Positions 1 through 10,642 of a DNA stretch of 64,000 nucleotides are shown one piece after another. The translations under genes were made by a program, and so were the position numbers. The first letter of the stretch is position 1. Every line of letters starts with the position of its first letter. The notes beneath the pieces were generated by a model, which was not told the origin of the DNA, ran no database searches, and saw nothing but the letters and a program-made list of their open reading frames with translations. The stretch covers positions 52,849,813 through 52,913,812 of the forward strand of contig OY998176.1 of NCBI GenBank assembly GCA_963921935.1, read 5' to 3'. This DNA is from Galeruca laticollis. Its lineage: Eukaryota > Arthropoda > Insecta > Coleoptera > Chrysomelidae.

Positions 1-366
1 GGTCGACCCAGCCATTTTAGTTTCAGTAGAAAATCGATGAGGGATTTGTTTTACTTCCGCAATTTGAAATGCCATTTTTCGGACGTCATCCGTTGTTAGC
101 CCAAATAACATGGATTCCATTTTTTTGATATGTTGGACCAGTTCATTTTCTAGATTTTCATTGAATGTGCTTTTGTGACCTCCTATGTAACATTTTTTCC
201 AGCCTTCCTCCTTAGTTGCCCTACGTCTTAAAGTCCCAAAAGGGGCATTAAACGTTTTTGACGCTAAAAGCCACCCCATACGTTTCGCCTTCACAGCTAA
301 GATGTCTTCCTGCATATTATTTTCATCCCATGACTCTCTATTTGACTTTCTTTTGTAGCGACCCAT
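1..366 (-). CDS. pogo/jerky-type transposase, N-terminal part (runs off left edge)
   Basis: An uninterrupted reading frame on the - strand starts with ATG at 366-364 and continues through base 1, giving 122 codons with no stop. It opens MGRYKRKSNRESW, followed by an HTH_psq-like helix-turn-helix region (residues about 10-50, around MGWLLASKTFNAPFGTLRRR). Next comes a segment with ENELVQHIKKMESMLFGLT and DVRKMAFQIAE. This layout is the usual start of pogo/Tigger/jerky-like DDE transposases in insects, where the N-terminus binds the element ends. The catalytic DDE domain would lie outside the window. The frame looks undamaged. A domesticated jerky-like host gene is possible, but the TE-rich setting favours a transposon copy. 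Confidence 0.65.
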   Translation of the reverse strand, partial: MGRYKRKSNRESWDENNMQEDILAVKAKRMGWLLASKTFNAPFGTLRRRATKEEGWKKCYIGGHKSTFNENLENELVQHIKKMESMLFGLTTDDVRKMAFQIAEVKQIPHRFSTETKMAGST

Positions 367-889
367 GTCTAAAAAAACATTGTTTCCAATCAATAATTGA
401 GTTGCGGTTATTTTTAAATAATACAATTTTTACTAAAACATATTTTAAACTAGGTATTTGATAACTTAGATATAATATTCAATAAATTATCTATCTGAAA
501 GTTACAATAACATACCTTCAAGTCCCTTCCGTTACCCACCAAACTATCTGCGAACGACACTTAAATTTATTTTGGGTAAACATAAATGTGACAAACGTAC
601 TTTTCGACCACTCAAAGACAACTGACCTGCTTCCGATTAACGCAATAGTTTGTTTGAGCCGGTGGCTTTAAGGGGGCGCAACAAAAGGCGCGTAATTTAA
701 AATGTATGTACATTAAATAGCGACTATGCCAACTCAGCAAGTATGCCATCTCGGACACAATTCCACTACGGGAATGGAGTACGACGTACTCTAATCAAAA
801 TAAATTGATATTCGAGTAGGCGAATCAAAAGAAGAAATCGAGTCTAGTCGTACTCGGCACATCGCTACTAATCTCTTTAATATTTGCAG
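367..889. other. non-coding stretch before lectin exon
   Basis: No coding frame is recognised. The proximal part is probably the 5' flank of the pogo-type transposase. The distal part ends in the polypyrimidine-like tract and AG acceptor (888-889) of the lectin exon, so it is intron sequence of that gene. Confidence 0.4.
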
Positions 890-1097
890 GAAGACAACGC
901 TTCAATGCCCTATCTGTTGGGCAACATAAACTACCTTCCTCTTTACAATTTCCTGAGACGCCAAGACGAATGGTATTATTATTCTGAGAAAGTTTGGGTA
1001 CAGCATATCGACAGGATCAACGAATGCACCATATTTGCCTACCAAACTGTAGAAATCGAGGATTGTGACAGAAGAAGTCCTTTTATTTGTGAAATTG
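890..1097 (+). CDS. transmembrane C-type lectin, internal exon (C-terminal half of lectin domain)
   Basis: The exon is bounded by an AG acceptor at 888-889 and a GTAAGT donor at 1098. It encodes 69 residues plus one base of the next codon. The translation carries the C-terminal half of a C-type lectin domain: the WVQHIDRINECTIF segment, then EIEDC and PFICE, with cysteines at exon residues 46, 59 and 67 spaced as in that fold. The N-terminal half and signal peptide must lie in exons left of the window. It joins in phase to 14829-15082 across a 13,731-bp intron. Extracellular carbohydrate or protein binding is inferred from the family. I see no EPN or QPD sugar-selectivity motif in this exon, so actual sugar binding is uncertain. 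Confidence 0.75.
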
Positions 1098-1162
1098 GTA
1101 AGTCTATTTATTTGATTAACATGTTGAAAGCAATACGCTATAATCTATGTATCTATTAATAT

Positions 1163-1620
1163 TGTTACGAAATCGCACACTGGTGTAGTCCCTGAATCCG
1201 ACTCTGTCTAAAGATATGTATGAAAGTTGAAATTTTGGCAAAGGCGCAGGGATTTCTTCGAACTGTTTACCATTATTTTTTGTGACTAGTCTTATCTAGA
1301 GCCTTCGAGGAAGGTCGATTGTTTTTGTGAGCCGTAATCGAGAAGCTTCTAGAATAAAAGGTTCTTAATATATAAAGACTACCTACCAGCGGTAGAAGTT
1401 AGTTTATAATTTGATCTCGTGAGATAATCAGTGAAGTAAATAGTAAATTAAGTCTAAGTAAATAAACAGTAGCGAAGTGTTTATATAAATTAGTGTAGGT
1501 GAATATACTGTGTAGTTAATTAAAATTAGTGCATTTTCAAAAGAATGTAATAGGAATAAACGAATTAAAATATTTACAGACCGAAAGCGTTTTATTGACG
1601 TTTTTAAATAGTCCTTTACA
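1163..1620 (+). repeat. solo LTR of a Ty3/gypsy-type element
   Basis: The segment starts TGTTACGAAATCGCACACTG and ends CCTTTACA. It closely resembles the LTR at 36157-35704, sharing the blocks around GACTCTGTCTAA, GCAGGGATTTCTT and the AGTGAAGTGTTTATATAAAT region. No gag or pol sequence is attached. Flanks AATAT and AATAC could be a 5-bp target duplication with one change. It lies in lectin intron 1. Confidence 0.7.
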
Positions 1621-2092
1621 AATACTCTATTTTATTTGAAACCCTGTTTTTCAGGGACGAAAATGTTAGGGAGTCATATTTTTATACAAATGACAATGAA
1701 AAATAAATAGATAAAGCTCGTAGTAAGGAGTCATGTCTTACTCCAGTCTCACACAAGGGTAGCAGGAATTGCCAGACCACCCGCCTACATGTATAAATAT
1801 TTTATTCCTAGGTAGGGGAATGTGGGGTAGTTTAGGACATGGGGCGCATTGGGACAGTTTGAATTTTGCGGGTTTTATTTAGATTTAAAAGTTGACAGCC
1901 CTGTCATAATCAGTAATGATCTTGTGCCTCTGGATATTAGCAGCTGTCAGAGTTCTGTTTAAAAGTACTTAAAAAACAGTAAATTTTTGTGATTTTTGCT
2001 CATCCAAATGATTATTTCTTGATTGTTTTCATGAGGTTGTAACTTGCTAAAGATAAATGTTCATTATATGCAATATATTTGGTCATGAATTA
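1621..2092. other. intronic spacer, no gene
   Basis: No coding frame is seen. Near 1815 the GTGGGGTAGTTTAGGACATG stretch looks like a DNA-transposon terminus, but I could not find a convincing partner on the right side. Confidence 0.3.
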
Positions 2093-2387
2093 TAGTCTAT
2101 TTGAAAATCAAGAGAGAGTAAATTCACAGAATAAAAACTAATTCGGTATGCAAAACTATAGTACAGTACGTGCGGTAAAACTTCAATATTTGTAATGCAT
2201 TCTAAATGGTTTTTGTTAATTTCAATACAAAATTTATTACATTTCTTGGACTATCACATTATTTTATGATCTTTCATTGTTACTACAGTAGGCCTAAGAG
2301 GATTAACGTGCGTCATAGGCGTAACCAGAATAGAAAGGGATAATTGTTATTTAACGACCTCCGAATGGCAAGAATGGCAACCGCTTC

Positions 2388-4355
2388 GGGCGGATGTAAT
2401 TTCGGCCGGAAAAATGGCAGGTACTAAAAGCCGGTAGGTAAATTCGGCCGGAGGTTTTAAGTTGCTTCCTTATCTCATAGGTATTTTCGGCCGCAAATCA
2501 AATAAAATAACAGAATGCTTTATATTAAAATATTTCTTTATTTCAATAAAATTATTACATCAACTTATTTCTATAACTTAGGTAAACTATAAATTTTTAA
2601 AAAACGTTTTGATGTGATACAGATTTAACGAAATTAATTCTAGAAATATTGTCAGATCGAAGCATATTTACCATGTTTTCGATAAATTTTAGTTTGTTTT
2701 TTACTTGTTTGTCTTTAATTTTTGCTGGAATATTTAAATTTTTTATTTTTAAATATGCATCGATCTGACAATCTTTTAATTTTTCTATAAAAATAAATAT
2801 AGAAGGGTGACTTGAATAAAAACTAGAATTAAAGTGCGAATGGAATGATTCGCAGGCATTTGTGGTTCTTTTAATTGATGGGTTTTCATATGCCCATATA
2901 TTTGGCGGAAAATGAGATTCTGGCGCTATGTAGTTTTCTAATAAATAGTCTGCGTATTTATCTATAAGTTTATGGTCCGGTTTGTATGACATGAGATCAA
3001 ATATGAAACAATCTTCAACTTCAGAGGGGTCTAAATAAGTTAGCCCAAAAGTATGAGTAAGCCATTTGCTTTCCTCGCAGTTTTTATCTTTATACATTTG
3101 GGTTAACCCTAATGATTGTATTTTCCTATACCACGCCTGGTGCAAGTGGAATCTACAACCATTTAGTTTGGTTTTGGGAAAGACAACTTTTAATGCGTTA
3201 TGAATTGCGATTTCAAAATCCACAAATACCTCCTTCGGTTCAAAAACAATATTATAAAGTTCAAAAATTTTAGATTTTACCAACAGAAAAAGTCTCATAT
3301 ATGTGTCACTGGTCTTATTGGGCAACAGACAATACAAAAGAGGAACATAATGCCCATTTTCCAGTCCATGGATGGTAAATAACTGATAAAAATATTTTGT
3401 ACAATAAGAAAATGTGCCATCCATGTAAAAATCTTTCATTTTACATAAACTTATTATATTTGTATGGCAAGAAAAAACAATGATATTATCAGCTGTGCTG
3501 TTAATAAACAAAAAATTTTCACCTGTTGTGGTTTTCGGTCCATAACTATCGAGTACAGAATGTACATCGTGAATATCCTTAGGCAGGGCTGGTAAGAGCT
3601 TACGGCGGCTGTTGTGCAAATTTCTTCTTATTAGACTGACATCTATCGATGACAAATTCTCAGGCAAATGATTTGAAAGAACGCTTTTAATAATTTTTGA
3701 AGGTTTCTCCGATATGTCTTCCTCAGCTTTGCGCTTGCATGAAGTCGTCACTATTTTTCTCTCCAACGTAGTTTCATCGGATTCGTGGTTGTGGATTAAT
3801 TCACTTCTAGTAACTGTGTATTCCGCAACAACAGTGTACAGTTTGGCTAAACATCTTAAATTTTTCTTTATACACCTCCAACGTACTTCACCACTTTTTA
3901 ATACGTCCTGTTTACAAAACTGAAACTTTTCTACAACTAGTAAGTCACAACCGCGTGAACTCTTAATTACTGAAACTGATGCCATCGTATACAAATAATA
4001 TATTTTATGCTTTCTATCGACTTAAAGATAAGTTATAATACTGACTAGCTATAATAATTTTATACCTGTTATTTGTGAATTTTATACATTTAAAGGAATA
4101 ATCTTAAGTAGGTACAACATAGTTATTAGAATAAAGAGATAAGTAAATTAAAGGTATTTCCGACAGGTACACAGGATTAGGTATTTCCAAATAAATACAC
4201 AACTAATATTTTACAGAAACTATTAAGCGTAATTACCAATATTTTAATCTCATCGTAAACATCAACCTCTCGGCCGAAATTACCCCTGTCATAAATGGTA
4301 CCCTTTGATTTATGCAGGTAGGCCAAGGGATTACCGGCCGAAATTACGCCCGCCG
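2388..4355 (-). mobile_element. intact FLYWCH-MULE (Mutator-like) transposon
   Basis: The ends are inverted repeats of about 22 bp with three mismatches, both containing GTAATTTCGGCCGG. The GGCCGAAATT motif recurs just inside each end. The element is flanked by identical 8-bp direct repeats ACCGCTTC at 2380-2387 and 4356-4363, which fits the 8-11 bp duplications of Mutator-like elements. It is 1,968 bp long and carries a single uninterrupted transposase on the - strand. It sits inside the DD82E element, so it arrived later. Confidence 0.85.
2597..3994 (-). CDS. MULE transposase with N-terminal FLYWCH zinc finger
   Basis: An undamaged 465-codon frame on the - strand. Residues about 10-75 look like a FLYWCH finger (RWRCIKKNLRCLAKLY, then HNH). 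Residues about 185-330 form a MULE DDE-type core. The first acidic site is FYMDGTFSYC, the second is VFVDFEIAIHNAL, followed by GCRFHLHQAWYRKI. The late TTNACESFHSHFN segment probably carries the final Glu. The protein would cut and paste its own element by binding the GGCCGAAATT-bearing ends. Length and lack of stops suggest a recently active copy. It has no link to the surrounding host gene beyond lying in its intron. Confidence 0.85.
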   Translation of the reverse strand: MYTMASVSVIKSSRGCDLLVVEKFQFCKQDVLKSGEVRWRCIKKNLRCLAKLYTVVAEYTVTRSELIHNHESDETTLERKIVTTSCKRKAEEDISEKPSKIIKSVLSNHLPENLSSIDVSLIRRNLHNSRRKLLPALPKDIHDVHSVLDSYGPKTTTGENFLFINSTADNIIVFSCHTNIISLCKMKDFYMDGTFSYCTKYFYQLFTIHGLENGHYVPLLYCLLPNKTSDTYMRLFLLVKSKIFELYNIVFEPKEVFVDFEIAIHNALKVVFPKTKLNGCRFHLHQAWYRKIQSLGLTQMYKDKNCEESKWLTHTFGLTYLDPSEVEDCFIFDLMSYKPDHKLIDKYADYLLENYIAPESHFPPNIWAYENPSIKRTTNACESFHSHFNSSFYSSHPSIFIFIEKLKDCQIDAYLKIKNLNIPAKIKDKQVKNKLKFIENMVNMLRSDNISRINFVKSVSHQNVF

Positions 4356-4611
4356 ACCGCTTCTAATGACAGATATTTTGACTTAAATAGTGCTTAAGTT
4401 TCTAGAAATGCAGTTATTTGATTTTCGATAAACGTGACAAATAGTAGTGACTAAAAATGGAAGCAGTTTGTGAGTATACGCCAGTGAAAAAATTAAAACT
4501 AAACCATTTATCGCTCAATGAAAAGAGTGCTGTAGTGAATGTGTACCACTATCTAAACATCAAAATCCCTCAAACACTATTGACAGTGTAGTTGAAACAA
4601 CATCTAAGGCA

Positions 4612-5730
4612 ATGGGATATGGAAAATCTACAATATATAGAGTTCTAAAGGAGGAAAAATCAGGTGGAGTAACCTCACCAAAGCCGAAACCAGGTAGACC
4701 AAAACTATTAAAAGTCAACGTGGACGAGTTTTTTAAAAATGCTATTCGTAAGCTTGTTCACTCATTTTTTATAAACAAGCAAATACCAACTTTAGATAAA
4801 GTTTTGCAAGCCATTACGAATGATGTTGATTTACCCACAATAAGCCGCGATAAACTATGGAAAGTGTTACATGAGTTAAACTTTAAATTTGAAAAAATGG
4901 GCAGACACTCAATGATAATTGATTCTGAAGAAATTGTATGTTGGAGAAGACAGTACCTCAGAAGAATACAACAAGTTAAAGCTCAAAATAAAAACATTTA
5001 TTATTTAGATGAAACATGGGTTAATGAAGGACATTGTGTAGGAAGAGTTTGGAAAGACAAAAATATAAAATCATCCCATCAAGCTTTTCTAGAAGGATAT
5101 ACTACTGGTTTTAAGGAACCTATAGGAAAAGGTAAAAGATTAATTATTTGTCATATAGGCAGTACAAACGGTTTTCTTGAGAATGGTTTACTCTTATTTG
5201 AATCAAAAAAAACCGTTGATTATCACGAAGAAATGAATGGAGACGTGTTTGAGGAATATTTTGAACAGATGATTCAATTCATACCAAAAGGATCGGTTAT
5301 TATAATGGACAATGCAAGTTACCACTCCAGATTACTTGAACCTTTACCAACCACTAAATGGAAAAAGGATGAAATTGCAAAATGGTTATCTTCTAAAAAT
5401 TTAGCCTTTGACAATACAATGCTGAGGGCAGAATTGTTAACTATTGCTAAAAAACATAAGCAAAATTATAAAAAATATAATATTGAGGAGATAGCCAAAA
5501 AACGAGAAATTGAAATCCTTCGTTTACCACCCTACCATTGTGAGATGAATCCGATAGAATTAATATGGGCTCAAGTTAAAGGTTATGTTGCCAGAAATAA
5601 CACGACTTTTAAATTATCAGATGTTAAAAATCTCTTCAATAAGGCAATATCTGAAGTAACAAGTGAAAATTGGCAAAAATGTATTAGACACGTTACAGAA
5701 ATAGAAAAAAAAAATGTGGGAGCTAGATAA
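4612..5730 (+). CDS. Tc1/mariner-superfamily transposase, DD82E type, 5' frameshift
   Basis: The frame encodes 372 residues and begins inside the DNA-binding region (GYGKSTIYRVLKEE, a helix-turn-helix). The catalytic residues are visible: D in YYLDETWVNEG, D in IIMDNASYHS and E in MNPIELIWAQVK. I count 82 residues between the second D and the E, the DD82E spacing described for the Sailor group of IS630-Tc1-mariner transposases. The natural start is probably the ATG at 4457: its frame encodes a plausible N-terminus (MEAVCEYTPVKKLKL) but needs a single-base frameshift near 4555-4562 to join the main frame. The copy is therefore probably dead, though its catalytic part is intact. Confidence 0.8.
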   Translation: MGYGKSTIYRVLKEEKSGGVTSPKPKPGRPKLLKVNVDEFFKNAIRKLVHSFFINKQIPTLDKVLQAITNDVDLPTISRDKLWKVLHELNFKFEKMGRHSMIIDSEEIVCWRRQYLRRIQQVKAQNKNIYYLDETWVNEGHCVGRVWKDKNIKSSHQAFLEGYTTGFKEPIGKGKRLIICHIGSTNGFLENGLLLFESKKTVDYHEEMNGDVFEEYFEQMIQFIPKGSVIIMDNASYHSRLLEPLPTTKWKKDEIAKWLSSKNLAFDNTMLRAELLTIAKKHKQNYKKYNIEEIAKKREIEILRLPPYHCEMNPIELIWAQVKGYVARNNTTFKLSDVKNLFNKAISEVTSENWQKCIRHVTEIEKKNVGAR

Positions 5731-6289
5731 CATAATTGATATTACTATAGAGCCCATTGTAATTTCTCTAGAATCAGATGGTGAATCTTCTGACACAGAG
5801 TGCGAGGAACCATAACTTTAAAATTATTAATTTATGTACTTTAATTTTATTTTTAGATTTTAATTTTTTAAGATTTAATATTGTCGTATTTTTTGCATGT
5901 TGCTCGTCAAATTTTATCCTTGCGGTTGGTTTTGTTTTTCTCATATACCTACTTAATTGTTTTTTTAGCTCCTCATATTAATTTATAAATAATTGTAATT
6001 ATCTGTACATATCATATACATATTTTATAAATAAACATATGCCTAAAACAAAATGCCTAAAATAATATTGACTTTTTCTTCATTTTACCCAAATTAAATT
6101 ACTACTTACGAATTATGTTTATCTATCTAAAATTGGTAATCTAGGTATAAATAACTAAAACAAATTAAATATTTCTATTTCCATATTAATTTAATTTTGA
6201 AAACGCACGTCTATGGTTTACTGCCTTTAACACTGATAACTGCAAAACATTTCTGGGAATTTACTCTCTCTTGATTTTCAAATAGACTA

Positions 6290-6830
6290 TAATTGTGTAG
6301 AGTAGGGTTATGTTTACAAGTCAATTAAAACGAATTGTCTATATGACATTTCCCGCTAAAAGTTGTTGTCGGGTGGATTGGGATATGGAAAGCGGGGCAG
6401 AGTAAGGGTTGAAACAGTAAATTTTATATGTTTGATTATGCTGTTCGCGCAAACCTTTTATTTTTCCAAAAATTCGGACAACGGCTGGATTAATTTTCGT
6501 TAAAATTCAATACTAGTGTTCTTGTGCACTCTGAATAGAGACTAGTTTTATTATTATTGTCATTCTTTGGAGGAACGACTTGTTTCCGAAATACATTTCG
6601 ATTAAATTCTCGCTGATAAACCGCTTTATTCGCAAATATAGACATTGCATCAACTTTATTTCGTCTCACAAAGACCAGGAATTTACACTAGAAGCAAAAC
6701 GATCGATCGTTAAAGCTGATAAGTGAGTTGCAGAAACCGTCAGCATTTGTTGACGATTCGCCAACTGCATAACATTTTTCAAATACAGTTCAGTTTCAAG
6801 CCGCAGTGCATACAATGTTGGTCCTTCAAG
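6290..6830. other. spacer with antisense BEL/Pao-derived sequence at its right end
   Basis: From 6290 to about 6660 I see nothing recognisable. From about 6660 the sequence belongs to the degenerate BEL/Pao copy that continues to 7410. The apparent small - strand frame 6905-6666 is antisense to it. Confidence 0.35.
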
Positions 6831-7410
6831 TCGGGTATTGTTCAGTGTTGTAGTTAGGTCCCCTCCACTTTCCTTGCCATGCGCGTTCTCCAGCAACTCG
6901 TTCAAGATTAAGGAAAACGCTTTCCTTTGGCTTCACAAGCATTACTAAACCAAACTTATGTCATTTCCGCTGTGGACGACAATGCATCCGCATTGGATTT
7001 GCAAATGCAATTAATACAGTTACTTTCGTCTGGAGGTTTTGAACTACGCAAATAGTCGACTAGTCAGTTTTTCTACAATTTAACGATGAGGACGGTTCGT
7101 TAAAAGTTTTACATGCTTATCTTTTTAGCTAAAATTTTTGACACAAATGGATTATTTTTTCCTCTCGTGATATCCGCCAAATTATTATTCAGAAGATATG
7201 GCTCGCTAAACTTGATTGAGATCAACCTCTGAAATTGTACTACATTGGAACCAGCTTATCAATAATCTTGATCGCATTGTCACTTTTCACCGACCTCGTT
7301 GCGTGCTTCCTAATACGAATGTCGATCAAATACACCTGATAGGCTTTGCGGATGCCTCGTCTTTTGCTTATGCTGCAGTAGTGTACAGATGTTTCGAATC
7401 AGCTAACTAG
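6830..7410 (+). pseudogene. BEL/Pao retrotransposon pol fragment (reverse transcriptase to peptidase A17 region)
   Basis: The + strand reads, with frame changes and stops, through recognisable BEL/Pao pol blocks: FLAMRVLQQLVQD, then ALLNQTYV, DDNASALDLQMQLIQLLS, GGFELRK, FLAKIFDTNG and finally LHWNQLINNLDRI with IGFADASSFAYAAVVY. Two codons are missing at the catalytic YVDD site compared with the sister copy at 12880-13510, so the enzyme is inactive. Only the middle of pol is present; no LTRs or gag are attached. Confidence 0.7.
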
Positions 7411-7639
7411 CGTCATCCCTTTCTGTGGAAGGCAAAATCTCGTGCTGCCCCATTAAAAACACTTCTCCCTTATCTTGGCCCTTAGCTCGTATTACTGAAC
7501 TGAAGTACGATCGGTGTTGCACGCGTTGTCGTCCTTCAAACTCTCACTGGCATTTTTACCCAAAAGCAGCATAAGTTAAAATTAGTCTAATGATTTGTTT
7601 ATAAATCGCAGTAAGTAAAACAACTGGAGAGCACAACAC

Positions 7640-7960
7640 AGGTAGAAGTGAGAGGTCGCCTACGTCCGATCACGGATATGGCACTGTAAGAAGAAGTAAA
7701 ACAGCATATATTAATTCAAGATGAAGGGCAACTAGTTTCGACTCACTGAGCCATCATTCACATGGAAAGTATTATAAAAGGAAAGCTGTCACATATCCGT
7801 GACATCCAGCAGAATCCAATAAATGTCAGTAGGCAATAAGGGAATTATATTGTAGGGAAATATTATTAATAAAAAAATAGTAAGGAAAATTTACACGATT
7901 ATGTAAAACGTCAAACATATTAAAAGTAAAAGTAAAATAGGACAATATTAAGAAAAGTCA
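7640..7960. repeat. dispersed repeat, copy A
   Basis: About 150 bp around 7790-7940 (GGAAAGCTGTCACATATCC and onward) match the reverse complement of 32810-32960. Just upstream lies CTAGTTTCGACTCACTGAGC, a stem-like motif seen near several repeats in this window. No coding frame is supported. Confidence 0.5.
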
Positions 7961-8242
7961 TTAGAATTGGATAAATGTATGAAAGAAAAAGAAGAAAGAA
8001 AACATGGACATCGTCACACGACAGAATATATCCGAAGCAGGATGTCTAGTATTGTAGTAGTCGTAATAGGAAAAAGGGGCAATGGAAAGAACCGAATGCA
8101 GACCAACAAGAAACGAAAGTAAGAAGTGATGGGGTAGTACCCCTCCCATAGAGATATGAAGGTAGAATATGGAGTATAATTCCTTAATGGGACAGTAAAA
8201 AATAATAATTTTTTGAAAAGGTGTATCTATGTATAAAGCTTG

Positions 8243-8920
8243 TCAAAGTGACCCCCGCCGTGATGCAAGTGAGGAGAACGGCGAACATAGTTGCACTGTT
8301 AGTCTGAAGAGTAAGGTGAAGTCCATAACCCGACACTTGAATAGTAATACCCTGGAAACCACCCCAAAAATTACTAAATTAAATTTTTTATAATGTTTCA
8401 ATAATCTGAAGCGCAGTGACTCGGTACTATCACAAATCAGACAAGATGGTTTATAAATAATTAATTTGTTAGTTGAAGAGAGACAACTGTTCTTGCAAGT
8501 CAAATGGTATAATTTGCTCATTGCAATTTTAGCTTTTAGTACCTGTTGTGTGATGTGTGCGTTGGCATTGGTATTGCCATGCACTGTGTAGCCAAGATAC
8601 GTTAGTGTGCTACTGGAGGTAATGGTTTGCTCATCTATACACAGCTGTGATTGCAATGAGCCATTATTCCTTGCTCTCCTCCCGAGTAACAAGTACTCTA
8701 TCTTGTAGGCACTGATAGAAGTTTGTTGTCTCTCATGTATGGTAAAATTTGAGTTTGAATATCATTTAGTGCTGCATCTTGTGTTAATGCTGATGATACA
8801 AAGCAAGTGTCGTCTGCATGCATGGCTGTTAAAATTTGTAGGGAGGATGGGTGAAGGGAATACAGGAAGGGTGATAGTACTGATTCTTGGGTAACTCCGG
8901 CTTGTATTGTAACCTTACCT
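8243..8920 (-). pseudogene. Jockey-type non-LTR reverse transcriptase fragment
   Basis: Reading the - strand from 8915, the frame gives AGVTQESVLSPFLYSLH, then MHADDTCFVSSALTQ (the catalytic ADD box) and LPYMRDNKLLS. After a frame change it reads TITSSSTLTYLGYTVHGN with a QQVLKAKIAMSKLY block. These are the palm and thumb blocks of Jockey-superfamily reverse transcriptases. Both 5' and 3' parts of the element are missing and the frame is broken, so it is a relic. Confidence 0.7.
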
Positions 8921-10642
8921 TGTTGTTGTTACTACATGAAGTGAGGTTACAACGCCGAAGGTTCGCTATAAGGTCGTGGAGTGTAGTTAGAATTATTTGA
9001 AAAGTGTTCCTGTATTATTTTTTTAGGCGCCACTTGATTAGGACATTCAAGAAACTCTTACTGATTAATCAAGAAACCAATAGTGAATAAATTAGCTATT
9101 ATGACTTTTCAAATATGTTATTTACATTGTTTTGCCTTTATGTTTGTGAATGAAATAAAACATTATATTGCCAACGAATCTGTTTAATGAAATTTAAGGG
9201 TACCTTGAACAGACGGTGTAATAACCTGTTCCAATAAATACAAGGTAACAGACACTAATTACGAATTGATAATCAGTTATCAATGGTTGGTTAAATTTGA
9301 AATGTTTAACAGTTTCTAATGTTATAAACTTTCTGAGAACATCATGTACAATACATAAAAAACTTAGTCACATGTAAGTGGTATACCAGTTACAGCTTTA
9401 TAAACTGTAATAATCAATAAAATGTCACCAAATATATAGTGTCCCTTATCAAGTAAAATTAAGCTGAAATATAATTTCAGGGCGATATTTCAACATAACA
9501 AAGTTGAAAGAATGCAATAATAAGATTATGAGTCGATGGACGTCTATATATAGATTTGAAGTTACTAAATACCAAAATATAAAAGTTAATTTGCCGTTAA
9601 ATATTAAAGCATGAAATTACAAAATTAATAAACTGCATAAAATTTGGATGAAAACAAATAAAACTGTGAATGCTACTTGCGGTTAGTGTCTAAACTATTA
9701 AACGTCAATCAGCTTAATTGACAAACCACATCTGACTTGTGCAACAAGATTCAGCCATCCTGTTAAGAACCATTGTCCATAACGGAATCATCTCGCAAGT
9801 GTCACCGACAAACTATGAGTCCAACATCATCACATGAAGCAAAACTCCATCACGAGCTTTTATTGCTCTGTAACGCTAACGCCATCCGAGACACGTCTCT
9901 ACTACCATGAATGGAGTACCTATAATTTATCAGTTATCTTTACGAAAAGATATCTCATACTGGAAACATCCGAAACTTCTTCTTAAAATCCCAACCTGAT
10001 CATCATATCTACCATCGATTACCAAGACCCACAAAACTGTTCAAAAGCATATCCATGTGGCAAAAAAGTGTGTGCAAAAACTATGTAGTAAAAAATCCTG
10101 AAAAGAAATTGGGACTATAATGTGAAAAATATACGTGTAGGACGAAAGCTTACCTTGTCACCAAGGGTTTTTCCAAAAATAAATGGTATAAACCACGTGC
10201 CATCGGCCATTTTCTATATCTACGACTTGTTACAATTGACACTCAAAAAGTATGACAAGTCATTCCAATGCCAAAGTTTTACCTTCACGTTCTTTTTGAC
10301 ACCTCAGATCAGTATTACCACTGACAACCAAATGAAATCCCAACATAAAACGTTAAAATACTCGTAGATTAGTTAAATTACATGAAAAAGATTGATAAAA
10401 ATATTAGTCATGACACTCATTTCGTTATTTAAATCCTATTGTATGAATCTAATTATATCTATGTGTAAAACAGCAATCCTTCGATAACACAGCTGGCCTC
10501 TGTTTCCAATCGATGTAAGGAAAGGTGCTTCAATAAATACCACTTTTTGATAAAAATAACGAATATATTTCTTATTTACGTTTGCAAAGGACCGGAGACT
10601 CAGTGGTTTCCACACTGACTGAGCAACAAATAGTTGGTGGGT
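8921..10642. other. intronic AT-rich stretch, nothing recognised
   Basis: Both strands were read. No coding frame with family similarity, RNA gene or clear tandem repeat is seen. The small + strand frame at 10122-10367 has no recognisable domain. Confidence 0.4.

Larger units (their letters stand above)
2093..6289 (+). mobile_element. Tc1/mariner-superfamily DD82E element, interrupted by a MULE
   Basis: Near-perfect ~33-bp terminal inverted repeats lie at 2093-2125 and 6257-6289 (TAGTCTATTTGAAAATCAAG and onward), each flanked by TA (2091-2092 and 6290-6291), the target duplication of this superfamily. Inside is a + strand DDE transposase (4612-5730). Removing the inserted MULE (2388-4355) and one copy of its target duplication leaves about 2.2 kb, a normal size for the family. 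The 3' part after the transposase (5731-6256) is AT-rich and non-coding. Confidence 0.75.

Noticed and set aside
3200..3923. Two + strand frames (3200-3382, 3714-3923) inside the MULE
   Set aside because: They are antisense to the intact MULE transposase and have no features of their own.
1815..6480. A third, outer element around the DD82E element, suggested by GTGGGGTAGTTTAGGACATG near 1815
   Set aside because: The right-hand candidate near 6370-6410 does not align well enough to call an inverted repeat.
10122..10367. 81-residue + strand frame
   Set aside because: No domain, no splice support and no conservation signal that can be read from sequence alone.
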